Below are positions 24,716 through 36,484 of a stretch of 64,000 bases of DNA, piece after piece. Source of the stretch: Cordilura impudica. Lineage: Eukaryota > Arthropoda > Insecta > Diptera > Scathophagidae. The stretch's first letter is position 1. Each line of letters opens with the position of its first letter. The position numbers and the translations under genes were made by a program. The stretch covers positions 133,116,319-133,180,318 of the forward strand of contig OY821520.1 of assembly GCA_963682025.1 (NCBI GenBank), given 5' to 3'. The notes beneath the pieces are model-generated. The model was not told where the DNA came from and made no database searches. It worked only from the letters and a program-made list of their open reading frames with translations.

Positions 24716-25834
24716 AGTATAAAATGTTTCCCGCAAAAGCCCATTGTGAGTAAATTTTCGAAACAAATAGTAAAAAAAGCAGCCAAATGATCCTAATATT
24801 ATTTAAGCCTTGATTTTAATTATCGCTTTACTATTTTATCTTACAAATTGTTTAGTATACGCTGTGCTTACAACGTTCAAGTCGCTTGCAAATAAAATCC
24901 TTGAAATTAAAAAATATACATATTTCATAATTTAACCATTTTTTAATGCAAATTTAAGTAATTGTACTGTATTTAATGAAACTTTCGACATATTTAATCA
25001 AAAATCAAATTTCTTAAATATCTTATCATGTTCACTATAATTAACTTCGAAAAATTACAATGAAACAAAATCAGTAATTGCAAATAATTTTTAATAGTTA
25101 TAATGAATAATCATTGAAATGAACTTTTTTTGCTTAAATGCCTGAAGAATGACTTTTAACCGCATGATAATAAAACAAAACAGATTTAATATTCGTGTAC
25201 TCGTATGCCATGGAAGCATGCATAGATTACTTTTGTATCAATTATTTAAATTAAAATATATGTATTTACACGTAAATACATACGGTCTTATTGGAAAGGG
25301 TAGACGAGCGCCAAAAGCAGCTAAGTGTGTAACATACAAAAAAAAAAAAAAAATCCTAACTTAAACAATTGCTAATCATATTTTTATGTTTGTTAAGCCG
25401 ATACGAATATAGCTACAAACATATGTTTATTTCTGTTTTTTATAATCCTATTAAAAACTGACGATTTGCTAAAAATAAAATGCCCAAGGGTTTTAAAACA
25501 ATAAACCAAAAAGATAAAAATAATAATAAAAAAATTACTACATTTGTACACAATAGTTTTACAGAAGTGCTTAATAAAAACGAACTGCTTAAGTAACTTG
25601 TTTAGTGTCGTTGTGAATTGTGTTGAAGTGTATTTGAAGTTTGTTTGCCATCTCAATCGTTCATTAAACTTTGAAATCGATATCGTAAACAAAACAAATG
25701 TGTTAAATATGCGAATATTTAAGAATTTCGTACACGCTCCTTAATTTATGTGATGAGGGAAAGTTTTAGTTCGTCATTCCGTTTGAAACATAAAATAATG
25801 TGCATTATAGGCAGAATAATATATTAAAATAATT
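24716..25834. other. AT-rich spacer
   Basis: No recognisable gene or element. The overlapping frames at 25393-25692 and 25544-25744 are on opposite strands and low-complexity. A short CGTCATTCCGTTTGAAAC block at 25773 resembles the R1 start (GTCATTCCGTTTGTAA). Confidence 0.4.
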
Positions 25835-26060
25835 TAATTTTACATCCGCCTATGTCGGTCCCAAGCCCGGATAAGAAAGGAGGAGGGAATGTCGCAGTGG
25901 GTAACTATAAAACAACCCATGGAATCAACATCGTGGCAAGTTTCTACGAATGGTTCATCCCAGGGTACCTCAATTGGTAGTAGACCTCTCAACCTGTGCC
26001 AATCCCTCACTTCTCCGAACTCAAACAACAATTAAACAAAAAACGCAAAGAGAAATAAAT
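25835..26060 (+). mobile_element. Probable 5' part of LINE-E
   Basis: G+C-richer than its surroundings, with the block GGTCCCAAGCCCGGATAAG that I associate with the untranslated part of an RTE-like/endonuclease LINE in insects. It is followed immediately by HF-A copy 3, and LINE-E coding text begins on the other side of it. I therefore infer one LINE split by that insertion. It could instead be the end of a separate LINE. Confidence 0.4.
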
Positions 26061-26853
26061 AACAAGTAAGAAAATTATAGTCGGTCTAGACCGACTATAC
26101 GATACCCTATACCATGCGTTTAGGGACCCTATCTCTCAGGCCCAACTAACTGGATATAGAAAAGAGGCATAAACCAAATTTGAGTGGGATTTTTATTAAT
26201 TTTTTCGGCTGCAGATATGAAAAAGTTCATATCGGATGCTATATCTATATGGGGACTAGGTCCAAAAATGGACCGATCCTGACCATGTTTGGTAAAGTCT
26301 TTTGTATTTTGCAAAAATATATAGAAACAAAATTTGAGAAGAATCAGTGCAATATTTTTGTTTTTTGATAGATTTAAGTGGAGGTCGGGAAGCAGCTCTA
26401 TATGGGGCCTATGACTGAGAGTTGTCCAATAGGGATCATTTTTGGACTACTGATTAATGGATGTAATATATACATACAAACCCAATTTGACTAAGATTTG
26501 TGTGATAATTTGGATCTTATGGCACTTCATGTCGGTTTCATAGGGGTCATTTGTATGGGGGCTGGGTCTGAACATGGATCGATCCTCACCAATTTCAATA
26601 GCGTTCCTCCCATGGCTGATGAAAGAACAAATGCCAAATTTCGTCAAAATATATTCATATTTGCGACCTGCAGTTTGATTACAAGCTTTACATGGACACA
26701 CTGACGGACGGACATCGTTAAATCGAATCAGATAGTGATTCTGATTCGATCGGTATAATTAAAGATGGGTGAAGGTCAAATATTTTTGGTTGTTACAAAC
26801 AGCAGCACAAAGTCATTATACCCAAACCACATAGTGGTATAGGGTATAAAAAT
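26061..26853 (-). mobile_element. HF-A hairpin-ended element, copy 3
   Basis: A well-preserved copy: AACAAGTAAG, the perfect palindrome TAGTCGGTCTAGACCGACTA, ATACCCTATACCA at one end and TGGTATAGGGTATAAAAAT at the other. The tetranucleotide tract is shrunk to about two GGAC units (26703-26711), the shortest in the window. Confidence 0.85.
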
Positions 26854-29705
26854 GCCCCGAAAAACAGATTACCGGCCTGGCAACGAAATAGAACTTTCGA
26901 TAACGCAATATTGAACGTAAGAAATATTAATGGAAAGGGACCTGGACTCGTCGACGAAATTAAGAAAACTAAAGTTAAATTCCTTGCCATAACAGAAGGG
27001 ACAAGGATGTGAGATTATTAAAAAGGGTTTCGCCCTACTGTACTCAGGATTAGCAATGAATAACAGAGACAAGGCTGGGGTTGGATTTTTAATCCGTAAG
27101 GAAATGAAGGAATCACACGCAAATGAACGAGCTATGTCCCTTAAAATCAAGAATGGAAATAAGTTACGACCTTGGTTGTAAGGATAGCTTCTTTGACATT
27201 CTTCATAATAGAGGAATGAATTAAATAACAACGATACCTGTCTGTTGCAACTATGCATTGCTAGCAACCTTGTTGAAGTTAACACAATGTTACCACATAA
27301 TAATCTAACCTATAAAAACAAAGTTTATATTAAAACTCTTTCTTTCCTTATGCATATGAGTTTTGAATATCTCCGTGGCTGTGCGTGACTACCCCGAAAT
27401 TAATCTTTAGTCAGAAGAAGAGTACGGGACAAGTTTCAGATAAATTGGATAAAGGGCAAAGGGGTTGCCTCACGAGAGACAGACACGCAGACATAGCCAC
27501 AGATATACAGAAGAAGAACCTCGAGAAACGAAAAGTCTGTAATAGACTATTTTTCATAAGCAGGAACTAACTAACGAGATGCCGGTATGCAATGGTAAAA
27601 AGCGGACCAGAGATAGGGAGCGCTCGTTACCCGCTGGTTCTACGTAGAGTAGTTGGAAAGTTGTCATATAAGAAAAGTCGACGACGGAATATGACAACAA
27701 AGATTAAGATAGCAAAACTAAAATCCAGTGCAGTTAAAGAGCAGACCATAAGACAGTGTCTGAAAGGAGTAGGGCCAGACCACATATAGCATCCAATAAT
27801 GTAGACATCAAATGTAACGAATTTAAAAACAAGATATTTGATTCTGCGGTGAAGCTAAATGCGGTAGATGGTGAAACGATGCTCTTAAAAAGTAAGTAAA
27901 TGAAAAGATAATGAGATGGAAGGACTATTTGGGCGATAAAACCACTGAGAAATACGACTACTTCAAAGACAACTTACAGAAGCTAAAGAATTAGTTAGTG
28001 AAGGTGAAAGAACTTGGACGATTTTTGGAAGAAAATCATAGTGAAAACCAGAAACTTTTCTACAGTACCCTTAAAAACCTTAGGAGACCCAAATTTATTT
28101 GAGGCAAAGAAGGAAAACTCTTGATGGATGATAATAAGATAATGGAGCGATGGCGTGTATATTTTATCCCTCTATGGAATGATGAAAGCAACTCAGTTTT
28201 AGCAGAAAGCTATATACTTCCGGATGATGAAGAATATCCTGACCAAATGGCAATGAATCAACTTCTCTATGCACTCCACAAAATTAAGTTAGGCAAAGCT
28301 GCTGGACATGATGAAGTTCTGAAATATATTGTTGATGATGGATGGATTCTGCTACTCAACATGATCAATGCAGCTTGCAGACAAGCAACAATTCTCAGCG
28401 ACTGGCAAGTAGACATAATCAGTCTTATTTTTAGGAATAGCGGTATATCACTTCGCGAAATAACACATCTAACTGTAGCGGGAAAAATATATTCGAGAAC
28501 ACTCACTGAAAACCTACAGAGCAAGATCGAAAACCGAATTGAAGAGGAAAAATGTAGCTTTTGACAAAATTGTGGAACACAAGATTTGATGTATACGATG
28601 AGACAAATTTCGGAAAAAAAAACATTGCATTCAATAGGAAAACATATTGCAGATTTATAGACCTGGAGAAAGCTTTCGGTACGGAATGTTGACAACATAT
28701 TGATCAGACGAATCAAAAGCTTTTATGAAATATGCCGAAATTATGCAAAAACAGGAAACGTCACATCCGAAGGATTTATGACAACACAAGGTGAGCGACA
28801 AGGTGATGTACTAAGTCCATATCTCTTCTTAATACCGATAGATTACGTAACAAATCTTGGAGGGATTCATTTATCCAAATGACGGTAGGAAATTGTAACA
28901 TGCAACCAGTGAAAGTTTCAATGTTAGCATACGCAGATGACGTGACCATTGTTGCAAAATCCGAGGAATCTCTTCAACAAAACCTTGATATTTTTGTAAA
29001 CGAAATGATAAGAAGAGACCTCCGTAAAAGTGCAAGAAAAACAAAAACCATGAAAATCAGCCGCGATAGAAATCACCATCAAATTTACATAGGATCAGAA
29101 GCATCAAAGAAAGCTGAACCCTACCGCTACTTGGGAGACAAATTAGCGAAGATGGAAAAGCGGACAGGGATTTCAATTGGAGAATAGCCACAACTGCCAA
29201 TTTATACTTCGCCTTAAAAAAAACGTTATCAGTAAAAGAGAGTTTCAACGGGTACGAAACTTGCTACATACAACTCCACGTATATACCAACCCTTACCCT
29301 TATGGCTGCGAATCACAGGCGCTTACAAAAAAAATCAAAGCAGAATTCTGGTATCAGAAATGAAATACTTACGACGTGTGGCCGATAAAACATGACGAGA
29401 CAGAATACGAAACGACACCATACGAGCCAGCTTAAATAGAGAACTGCTGAACAAGAAAATCGAACGCAATAAGCTAAAATGGTTTGAACAAGTTGCTAGA
29501 ATGCCAAATAACCGCCTGCCGAAACGAGTATCAGAAGCAAAACCGATTGGCACGAGAAGCAGAGAAAGAAGAAGAATAACTTGGCAGGACACTATCAACA
29601 ATATTTTGAAAGAACAAAGAATCGAGCCTAGAACAGCCAAAACAGCGGCACAAGATAGATCGAAGTGGAGAAGTCTTTGCAAAAATCTCTACACTGCAAG
29701 GTAGA
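26854..29705 (+). mobile_element. LINE-E: endonuclease/RT LINE without RNase H, heavily decayed
   Basis: Coding order can be followed across many frames. The endonuclease part includes NVRNINGKG...VDEIKKTK.KFLAITEG at 26900-27000 and YSGLAMNNRDKAGVGFLIRK at 27040-27105 (typical apurinic endonuclease text). From 28121 to 28560 comes the RT entry region. Downstream are ERQGDVLSPYLF (28793), LAYADDVTIVAKS (28926) and PYRYLGDK (29120). The C-terminal part reads MKYLRRVADKT...RDRIRNDTIRASLN, KWFEQVARMPNNRLPKRV and AAQDRSKWRSL, which is characteristic of RTE-like and related clades in arthropods. No RNase H is seen. Clade assignment is tentative. Confidence 0.75.
28121..29187 (+). pseudogene. LINE-E reverse transcriptase remnant
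   Basis: A 147-codon frame (28121-28564) starts at the linker: ERWRVYFIPLWND, then LHKIKLGKAAGHDEVL, the 'KnGKApGpD' landmark that opens many LINE RTs. Then come SDWQVDIISLIFRNSG and TVAGKIYSRTLTENLQSKIE. It breaks in a frameshift, passes a decayed DLEKAF block near 28665, and resumes with TTQGERQGDVLSPYLFLIPI. The catalytic LAYADDVTIVAKS is intact at about 28926. Stops and frameshifts near 28563, 28690 and 28880 inactivate it. Confidence 0.8.
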
Positions 29706-30009
29706 AAGAGGTCCGAAATACGCAAGTAAAGAATTTTGTACTGGAAATTAATGGCCCCTGGGACAACAATGTTCACAATCCATTTTTGACTAAAAATTAT
29801 CAGTGTTTACCCACTTTATATCATAAAGTTAAAGAGCGACTATTTTTTGGACAAGTCATTTAATTTTTTTTCTTTTTCGGAAGCCATTTCTCTGTTTAGA
29901 TAACAAAAAGTAACATAAATTATACAAACATTGTTCTCAAATCGGTATTTCAAAAACAATGTGCAGAAATATGAATTGGCCGATATATTTTTTATTTCTC
30001 ACGCAAGGA
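29706..30009. other. Spacer after LINE-E
   Basis: The first ~70 bp may be LINE-E 3' UTR. The rest is AT-rich with nothing recognised. Confidence 0.35.
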
Positions 30010-30760
30010 TAGAGGCATCCCTCTACAAAGAAATCAATACAATGAATGTTACAGAAATTTAAATTAAAAAATATATATTTCTAGTATCAATAAAGCTCTT
30101 TTTATGGGATAATTTTATGGAACTCCAATTTGCAAATATTTTTAGCAGCATTTGCGACTGCATTTCTCTGGTTTTTCAGCAGATACAAGTAAATATACAA
30201 AACCCCAAAAAAAGTAATCCAACAGGGTTAAATCACACGATCTTGTTGGCCAATTAACAGAACCATTACGTGAAAATATTCATTCATCAAAAGTTTCTTT
30301 GAGTAAATTAATTACAGCGTGTGCTATGTGGCATGTGGCTCCTTCCTGTTAGCACCACATTACAGAGAAATTAAGGCAGTTAATTGAGTTATGAAAAAAC
30401 TTGTAATCATTTCTCTATACCGTTCACGGTTGACCGTAACATTCTGCCCTTCATCGTTTATGAAGACATATAGACCAATGATTCCGCCGCCCATAAAACG
30501 GACCAAACAGTAATTATCTGTGGATGTAATGGTGTTGGGACAAGAGCTTGTGGAGTATCTTTATTCGAAAATTGACAATTTTGCTACTTTACGTATCCAT
30601 TAAACTAAAAATGGGCCTCATCGCTGAACAAAATTTTGTGTGAAAATCAAAATCAATATTAATCTTTGCTTCAGCCCTTTGACCAAATTGGCGGAAACTG
30701 GGAAAACTTTCTCTATGTTATGGATGGGATTAGTAGGCATGGCGCCTCTTATACAAAGTA
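30010..30760 (-). pseudogene. Tc1/mariner-type DDE transposase relic
   Basis: Read on the minus strand from ~30690: a decayed FSDEAHF-like block, NGYVKxQNCQF, TPLHPQIITVW, VTVN-ER-like text, a broken QDGATCH-like block, then NWPTRSCDLTLLDYFFWGFV near 30200. This order matches a common insect DDE transposase family (IS630/Tc1/mariner superfamily) with NWPPRSCDLTPLD before the third acidic residue. Frameshifts and stops are frequent, and a codon of the first acidic block is displaced. No TIRs were found, so the limits are coding limits. The 62-codon plus-strand frame at 30640-30828 is its shadow. Confidence 0.75.
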
Positions 30761-30861
30761 ATATGAAGTACTACGAAAGCGACTGTCGCAAGAATTTTGA
30801 AAAGTACATTAATTATCGATGTAAGTAGTTGTGGAAAATATGGGAGGAATCGTTAAATTCA

Positions 30862-31176
30862 GAAATCGCCAAAAGAAAAAAATGCCAATACCGAAAATCA
30901 TGAAAAAATCGCCAAGAACAAAAATCTTCAAAATCAAGTAGCGTGCTTGCCTATCATGCGAGGGGTCGTGGGTTCGATTCCCACCAGAGGCTTTTGTCTG
31001 TCGCTGCAAAAAAAAAAACACTACGCCCTCTTTCCTCCTTAACCTATTTTCCTGAGATCAACACAACGCACAGCATCTGTAGGGGCATCCCCTGAGTGTT
31101 GATTAATTAAAAAAAAAAAATGGGCAAATTGAAAAATCGCTAAAATCAAAAATCGCTAAAATGCAAAATTGTCAAA
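30862..31176. repeat. Cryptic AAAAATCGCCAAAA repeat split by a SINE
   Basis: AAATCGCC, AAAATC and CAAAAATC recur at 30862-30940 and again at 31121-31176. This is the reverse complement of the array at 20004-20285. The SINE at 30940-31119 lies between the two halves. Confidence 0.5.
30940..31119 (+). mobile_element. tRNA-derived SINE, 5'-truncated
   Basis: Contains the 3' half of a tRNA: an anticodon arm CTTGC-CTATCAT-GCGAG, then a T-arm with a perfect GTGGG/CCCAC stem around TTCGATT. This holds a canonical RNA polymerase III B box, GGTTCGATTCC, at 30971-30981. The D-arm and A box are missing. A tRNA-unrelated body follows (with the small stem GGGGCATCCCC at 31082) and then an A-rich tail (31108-31120). 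Without the A box it should not be transcribed on its own. A tRNA gene is excluded because the acceptor and D arms are absent. Confidence 0.7.
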
Positions 31177-31514
31177 TTATATTCTAAATTCGAGGCCAAT
31201 AGTTAGGTGTTGCCAGACCTTATTTGGATAATCCATGTTATTCTTATAGACAGCTATATGTACCTTGTTCCAGGCTAGGAACGCCGAACCAAAAATATTG
31301 AATATCATCATGCATTGAAGTAAAAATATAAATTACACAGTACAACATTTTTCAGCTCATTGATTTGGGACTCAATTCTGAGAATTGCAACTGAAAATAA
31401 CCCGAAAAATAAGAACTTCTGCATTATTAGTTTTGTCAAGTTGACCGCCATTATAATTCAATGGCCACACGAATTTTTTTGCTCAAGGTGGATTTTTATC
31501 ACTTTTTGCGTATT
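31177..31514. other. Spacer, nothing recognised
   Basis: Mixed-composition sequence without family resemblance. Confidence 0.35.
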
Positions 31515-31872
31515 TTAACACGGTTATTACTCGGTAACCATACGGAATATCTCTTTTGTGTCTGAAACAAAGTTGTAGATATTGAACAGGAGAAAAAAAG
31601 CTGAACAAACCTACCCGAAAAAAGTGCACCCAAGGCCTTAAAAATCGCAAAAATGCCCATTTCCCCCCCATTTTTCCCCATTTAAACTTTTTTGGTAAAT
31701 AACTGGAATATCCTTTTTGTGTCTAAAACCAAGTCGTATATATTGAATAGGAGAAAAAAAGTGAAAAAAACCTACAAGAAAAAAGTGCATCCAGTGCCTT
31801 AAAAATCGCAAAAATGCTCATTTTCCCCATTTTCCCCATTTTCCCCATTTTCACCTTTTTGCAAAATAACTG
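31515..31872. repeat. ~160-bp unit tandem duplication
   Basis: Two head-to-tail copies. The block GAATATC-C-TTTTGTGTCT recurs 160 bp apart (31545 and 31705), followed in both by TATTGAACAGGAGAAAAAAA-type text, AAAAAAGTGCA, CCTTAAAAATCGCAAAAATG and a CCCCATTTT tract. A third unit starts at ~31865 (AATAACTGGATT) but stops at once. Frames inside are repeat translations. Confidence 0.8.
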
Positions 31873-32164
31873 GATTACAAATCCACAAATATGCTGTTTT
31901 TTTTTCTTTATAAACTTTATTTTGCAGAAAATTTTTTTTTTTTTTGATTGGAACATTTTCAATTATTGTCAATATCCATGAAGTTGACGCTTATAGTTCT
32001 GATGATCATGTTTTCTTCGTAGGTTGTTCATTTTCATGGTCATCATCCGAGTTAGACATAATATTCAAGGGCATATTTTCTTCAGTGTCTCCACCAATTT
32101 CAGTGTCATCTTTATCTTCGGTGCTTTCATCTTCAAACTGCATTATTTTAGAACTCCACCAACA

Positions 32165-32441
32165 AACCTCCGCAAGCAATGCTTCTAATTTCGAAGGAGT
32201 TTTAGAAAAGAACCGTGTACAGCGAGATAACATACAGACACGAGTGGATAAGTTGCTGTATTATTTTAAAAAAATCAATGCATCCATGACATTAAAATTA
32301 CATTCCATGCATTTCCACCTAGACAACATTTTAGCACAATTACCTCAGGAATCGGACGAACAAGAAGAGAGGTTCCGCCAGGTGACCATGCCAATAGAAA
32401 AGCGATTCAAAGGCGAAAAATTAAATGCATTGCGTTTTTAG
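32165..32441 (+). pseudogene. Fragment of an uncharacterised arthropod protein family
   Basis: The end of a 165-codon open frame reads MTLKLHSMHFHLDNILAQLP, then ESDEQEERFRQVTMPIEKRF and KGEKLNALRF, then a stop. I recall this wording (LKLHFMHFHLD...SDEQGERFHQ...EKRYQG) from a dispersed, unnamed arthropod protein family that behaves like a mobile-element product. Its function is not known to me. Only the C-terminal part is recognisable. The upstream part (31944-32164) is low-complexity and may be non-coding, and the opposite-strand acidic frame (32006-32233) competes with it. Confidence in homology is moderate. Confidence 0.45.
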
Positions 32442-35335
32442 TTGCGCAATACAAATTTCACCCTATATTTACTTAAATCTATCTTATGACTTACAGGTAT
32501 TAAATATTTTGATCAAATTTCATTTGCTTAATGTTTTTACGTATAAGCTAACCAATGATGATCTTGATCGGACAATATTTGAACCTGGGTCTCATATAAA
32601 AAACTTCATATCGCCTGTGACTGCGGGATAAATAAACTGCAAAATTTATTTTTTCATAGTAAGTAAGAAATAATTCTGGTTTTGGATCAAAATATTTATA
32701 GAAAAACCTTAAAAAAATTCGGCCTTGCAGATAGTAAATCACAACTTTTCTTAAATATATGCTAAGCTTAATTTCTAAGCCAACCATCTTAAAAGTCTTC
32801 TCAAAATGTAATTGTAAATTGGTAGATATTTGGATTTAAAATTACATATCAAGTTAAATTAAAAAAAAAAACAAGCATTTCTAAGTAATATAATTTTCGG
32901 TATTTTTGATCCAATCTACTTACCCCTCCTAAGCTTTTTATATTTTGTACTTGTATTTGCACACATGGTGTTATTTTTGGCAGCTATAGCTTCGGAGCTT
33001 AAAATAGGTGGTTTTAGTACTTAGTTTATTAATGAAAAAGGCAGTCTAAATGTTCCTAAAATTTAAAAAGTGTCTTAGTTTTCGATAGTTTTGATATGGT
33101 GTAATTGTATACATTAGGGCGAGTCGATTTGTAGGGAGGCAAAAAAAGCGCTCAAGTTACAAGCAAAATCATATTCTAGGGATCAAAATAAGAAACTTTG
33201 CCCCAGGAAACATACCTCTAAAACTAATTCTGATGTTCCGACTTTTGACCTATCTGTCTGTCTGTCTCATTTTGACCCATTTAGAGTGCCCCAATCGAGT
33301 CCAAATGTATGATCGACCCCCACTAATTTTTTTCAAACGTAAATTAGTAAATTTATTTATAAATCTATTTAGGTTTAACTATTGCCAAATTGAAGTTTGA
33401 ACTCTTAAAAAACCATGAAGGTCATAGCTAGATCAAAAATTTTTAGGAGAAAAATCTTTGCCTATATATTTGCAATACAATTGCTTAATGTGTATTTTCC
33501 GAAAGTCATCTGGCTTAAGAGTTATAGCTCGTCAAAGCTTGGAACAAATTTTACTCCATTATTAGTGCTAAAAGTCGTGACGGACTGGCCGGTTTGCATC
33601 CGATTGAAAAAATTTTTACACGGATATTATTTTTTATGCCCAATATACTAGCAAATGAGCGGAGAGCGGAAAAAATAACACAATTTTTGTTTTATGGGCG
33701 CTCTAGTACACAGACGTAATAAAAAATCTATGAGAACATATCAATCACTGGCCTCTTTATAATACTTTTAACTATTTTTCGTTCAAACAATATAGGCATT
33801 CGGAACCGAAACATCAATGATATTCGAGAAAATAACCATTGGCTGTGGATATACCACAAATATGTTTTAAATAATTTTTACAATATCTATTTTTTATAAA
33901 ATTATTTATATTTTATGCATATATATATATTCTGGCCATCTGGTCGTAGGTTACACATACAATGCTACAGTTTATTATTTCTTCAGCCTATCTAAATGGT
34001 TATTTAAAAATTTATCCCATAACAATTGAGCTGTTTCGTGCCAAGTCACCAACACGCTTGGAATAAATGTGTTAATCTTTTTGTTTTAATTAAAGTAGTA
34101 AAAAATTATTTCATTTCTAACTCAACCATTAAACGGTAAATATTGCAAATTAGGTTATTTGTTGTTTTCATATTTGTAAAAACACTACATTAGGCAACAA
34201 CCCAAGGCCACTTGAAGTGCTACTATTTTTTTTTATGTCTTGTCCTGCTAAGCACGAAAATCGTATTAAAAAAAATTTTATGAGCAAAATTTTTATATTT
34301 TTTGTTCGGAAGTAGTTTCATGATTTAGGCTGTATCTCGAGGTAGAAACAATCAATATGGTAAGTAAAGATAGTAGTGTTGAGATAATAAAAAATACCAC
34401 ACATCATGTAAAAATTATTAACTACAGTGGGTAGAAATATGAAAAATGATATTTTTTGACTACAATTCAAATTTGAAAAAATCTGGAAATATATAAATTG
34501 AGAAAATCTAAGTATGTTTCACTTTTTGTGTAAAGTTACTCAATTTTTTAATTTTCAAATTTAAAAATAATTTTCGTGAACTATATAAAAAAAATCTTTC
34601 ATTTCTGCAAATTCCTCTGAAATACTGACGTCAATTGAAACCAATGTGCTTTTGTTTAAAAAGTTAGGTGATTCTTACTCGAGATACATTCCAAATAGCG
34701 AAATAACTTCCGCAAAAATCAAGAAAAATTTAAAAAAATTCTTAATAGAAAAACTTGTCCACAAAAACCTTTTTTATGCTATTTTCGTGTTTATCAAACG
34801 TATAAAAAAATAGTTGCAATTATTTTATTTAAAATTTTTAACAATTATTTCGAATAATTTTAAAATTGTTAAAATGTGTTCTTTGTGAAAATATTTCAAA
34901 CTTGTAAATAGTCATAATACTTAAACATTTTAATAATAATAATCTAGAAATTAATAAAAAGTTATAATTGGTTTTGTCTTCTCAACAATTATAAACTAAT
35001 TACTCATATTTGGTTCAATTGATTTAATAAGCCACAAATAAAGACAGTCCAGTTAGTTCTTAACTGAAATCATCAGTATCAAAAATTTGAGGATAGGTGT
35101 CAAAAAGTGCCATGAGAAATCGACAAAGGCATCGAAATTGCCACCTCTTAAAAGTTTTCTTTAGCGAAAGTTAATAAGGAATCTTATTTCTTGCATATGA
35201 TCTGTTGGATCATATTCATGACTGTATTGAAAAACATTTTCTTTTTTTGTAAGTGTTGATGTAACCAAAAGGTTAATAATAATAATCTTAAAGAAAAAAC
35301 TCAAAAAAGCTTAAAAGAGACTGTATAATTTCTAA
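32442..35335. other. AT-rich region, nothing firmly recognised
   Basis: About 2.9 kb. The segment 33118-33340, with CTGTCTGTCTGTCTC at 33256, resembles a widespread unclassified fly repeat, but I have only one copy here. The frames are short and unsupported. Confidence 0.4.
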
Positions 35336-35400
35336 ACAAGTAAGGTTGTTAAATTCGGCTGTGCAAAATCCTAAATATGCTCCACCCGTGTTCTAGTATT
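35336..35400 (-). repeat. Terminal fragment of family R3
   Basis: It begins AACAAGTAAGG, then TTAAATTCGGCTGTGC, as in the R3 hairpins at 6567 and 10790. It shares its outermost AACAAGTAAG with HF-A although the inner sequence differs. It lies 46 bp from HF-A copy 4 in the same orientation. Confidence 0.5.
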
Positions 35401-35445
35401 CTAAAGACATCATTATAATTAAGATAAAGGTAATAAGATAATTAC

Positions 35446-36223
35446 AACAAGTAAGAAAATTATATTCGGTTTAGACCGACTATATGATACCCTATACCAT
35501 GGTTTAGAGACCCTATCTTGCGGTCCAACTAATTCGATATAGAAAATAAGCATAAACCAAATTTGAGCGGCCTTGTTATTAATTTTGTTGGCTGCAGATA
35601 TGAAAAAGTTCATATCGGATGCTATATTTATATGGGGACTAGGTCAAAAAATGGACCCATCCTAACCATATTTGGTAAAGTCACTTATATTGTTAAAAAA
35701 ATATAAAGAAACCAAATTTGAGAAAAATCTGTGCAATATTTTTGTTTTTTAATAAATTTAAGTGAAGATCGGGAAGCATATAGAGGCTTATAACTAAGAA
35801 TTGTCCTATAGGCACTAATTTTGGATTACTAATTAATGGATATAATAAACACATGCAAACCCAATTTGACTGAGATCTATATGATAATTTGGATATTATG
35901 GCAATTCATGTCGATTTCATAGGGGTCATTTGTATGGGGACTACGTCTGAACATGGACCGAATTTCACCAATTTCAATAGCGTTCATCCCATGGCCGATG
36001 GAAGCTTACATACCAAATTTCATTTAAACATATTCATATTTGCGACCTGTAGTTTGATTACAAGCTTTACATGGACACACACACAGACGGACGGACGAAC
36101 GGACATCGTTAAAACGACTCAGCAAGTGATTCTGAGTCGATCGGTATAATAAAAGATGGGTCTAGGTCAAATATTTTTGGTAGTTACAAACAGCAGCACA
36201 AAGTCGTTATAGGGTATAAAAAT
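35446..36223 (-). mobile_element. HF-A hairpin-ended element, copy 4
   Basis: AACAAGTAAG, the decayed palindrome ATATTCGGTTTAGACCGACT and ATACCCTATACCA are present at one end. At the other end a ~21-bp deletion has removed ACCCAAACCACATAGTGG, so the subterminal inverted repeat is half lost. Two or three GGAC units remain (36085-36103). Confidence 0.8.
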
Positions 36224-36484
36224 GTGAGGTATTTGTGTGCCTTTTTTTAATCCATTTATGGCATATTTATTGTGCATATTCAAAATAATTTATAAGTTTT
36301 ACATTAAGAGATCAATTTTTAAAATTTTTCACCTTAAATATTGATAATCTTAAAATAATATACAGAGAAATAAAATGTTTTTGAAGAAAAAAATTTTATA
36401 TAAAAACCCAATGAAATAAAAAATAAAATTAATTAAAATCTAAAAATTATAAATTTTTTCAATAACATAAAAAGTAAATGTGAG

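Noticed and set aside
30940..30995. Possible tRNA gene
   Set aside because: It has a good T-arm and anticodon-like arm but no acceptor 5' half, D-arm or A box, and is followed by a body and an A tail. A SINE explains it better.
32006..32233. Acidic 75-codon minus-strand frame (EDESTEDKDDTEIGGDTEEN)
   Set aside because: It overlaps the plus-strand frame that leads into a recognised peptide, and no family is recognised. It could be an acidic tail of an element protein, but the evidence is too thin.
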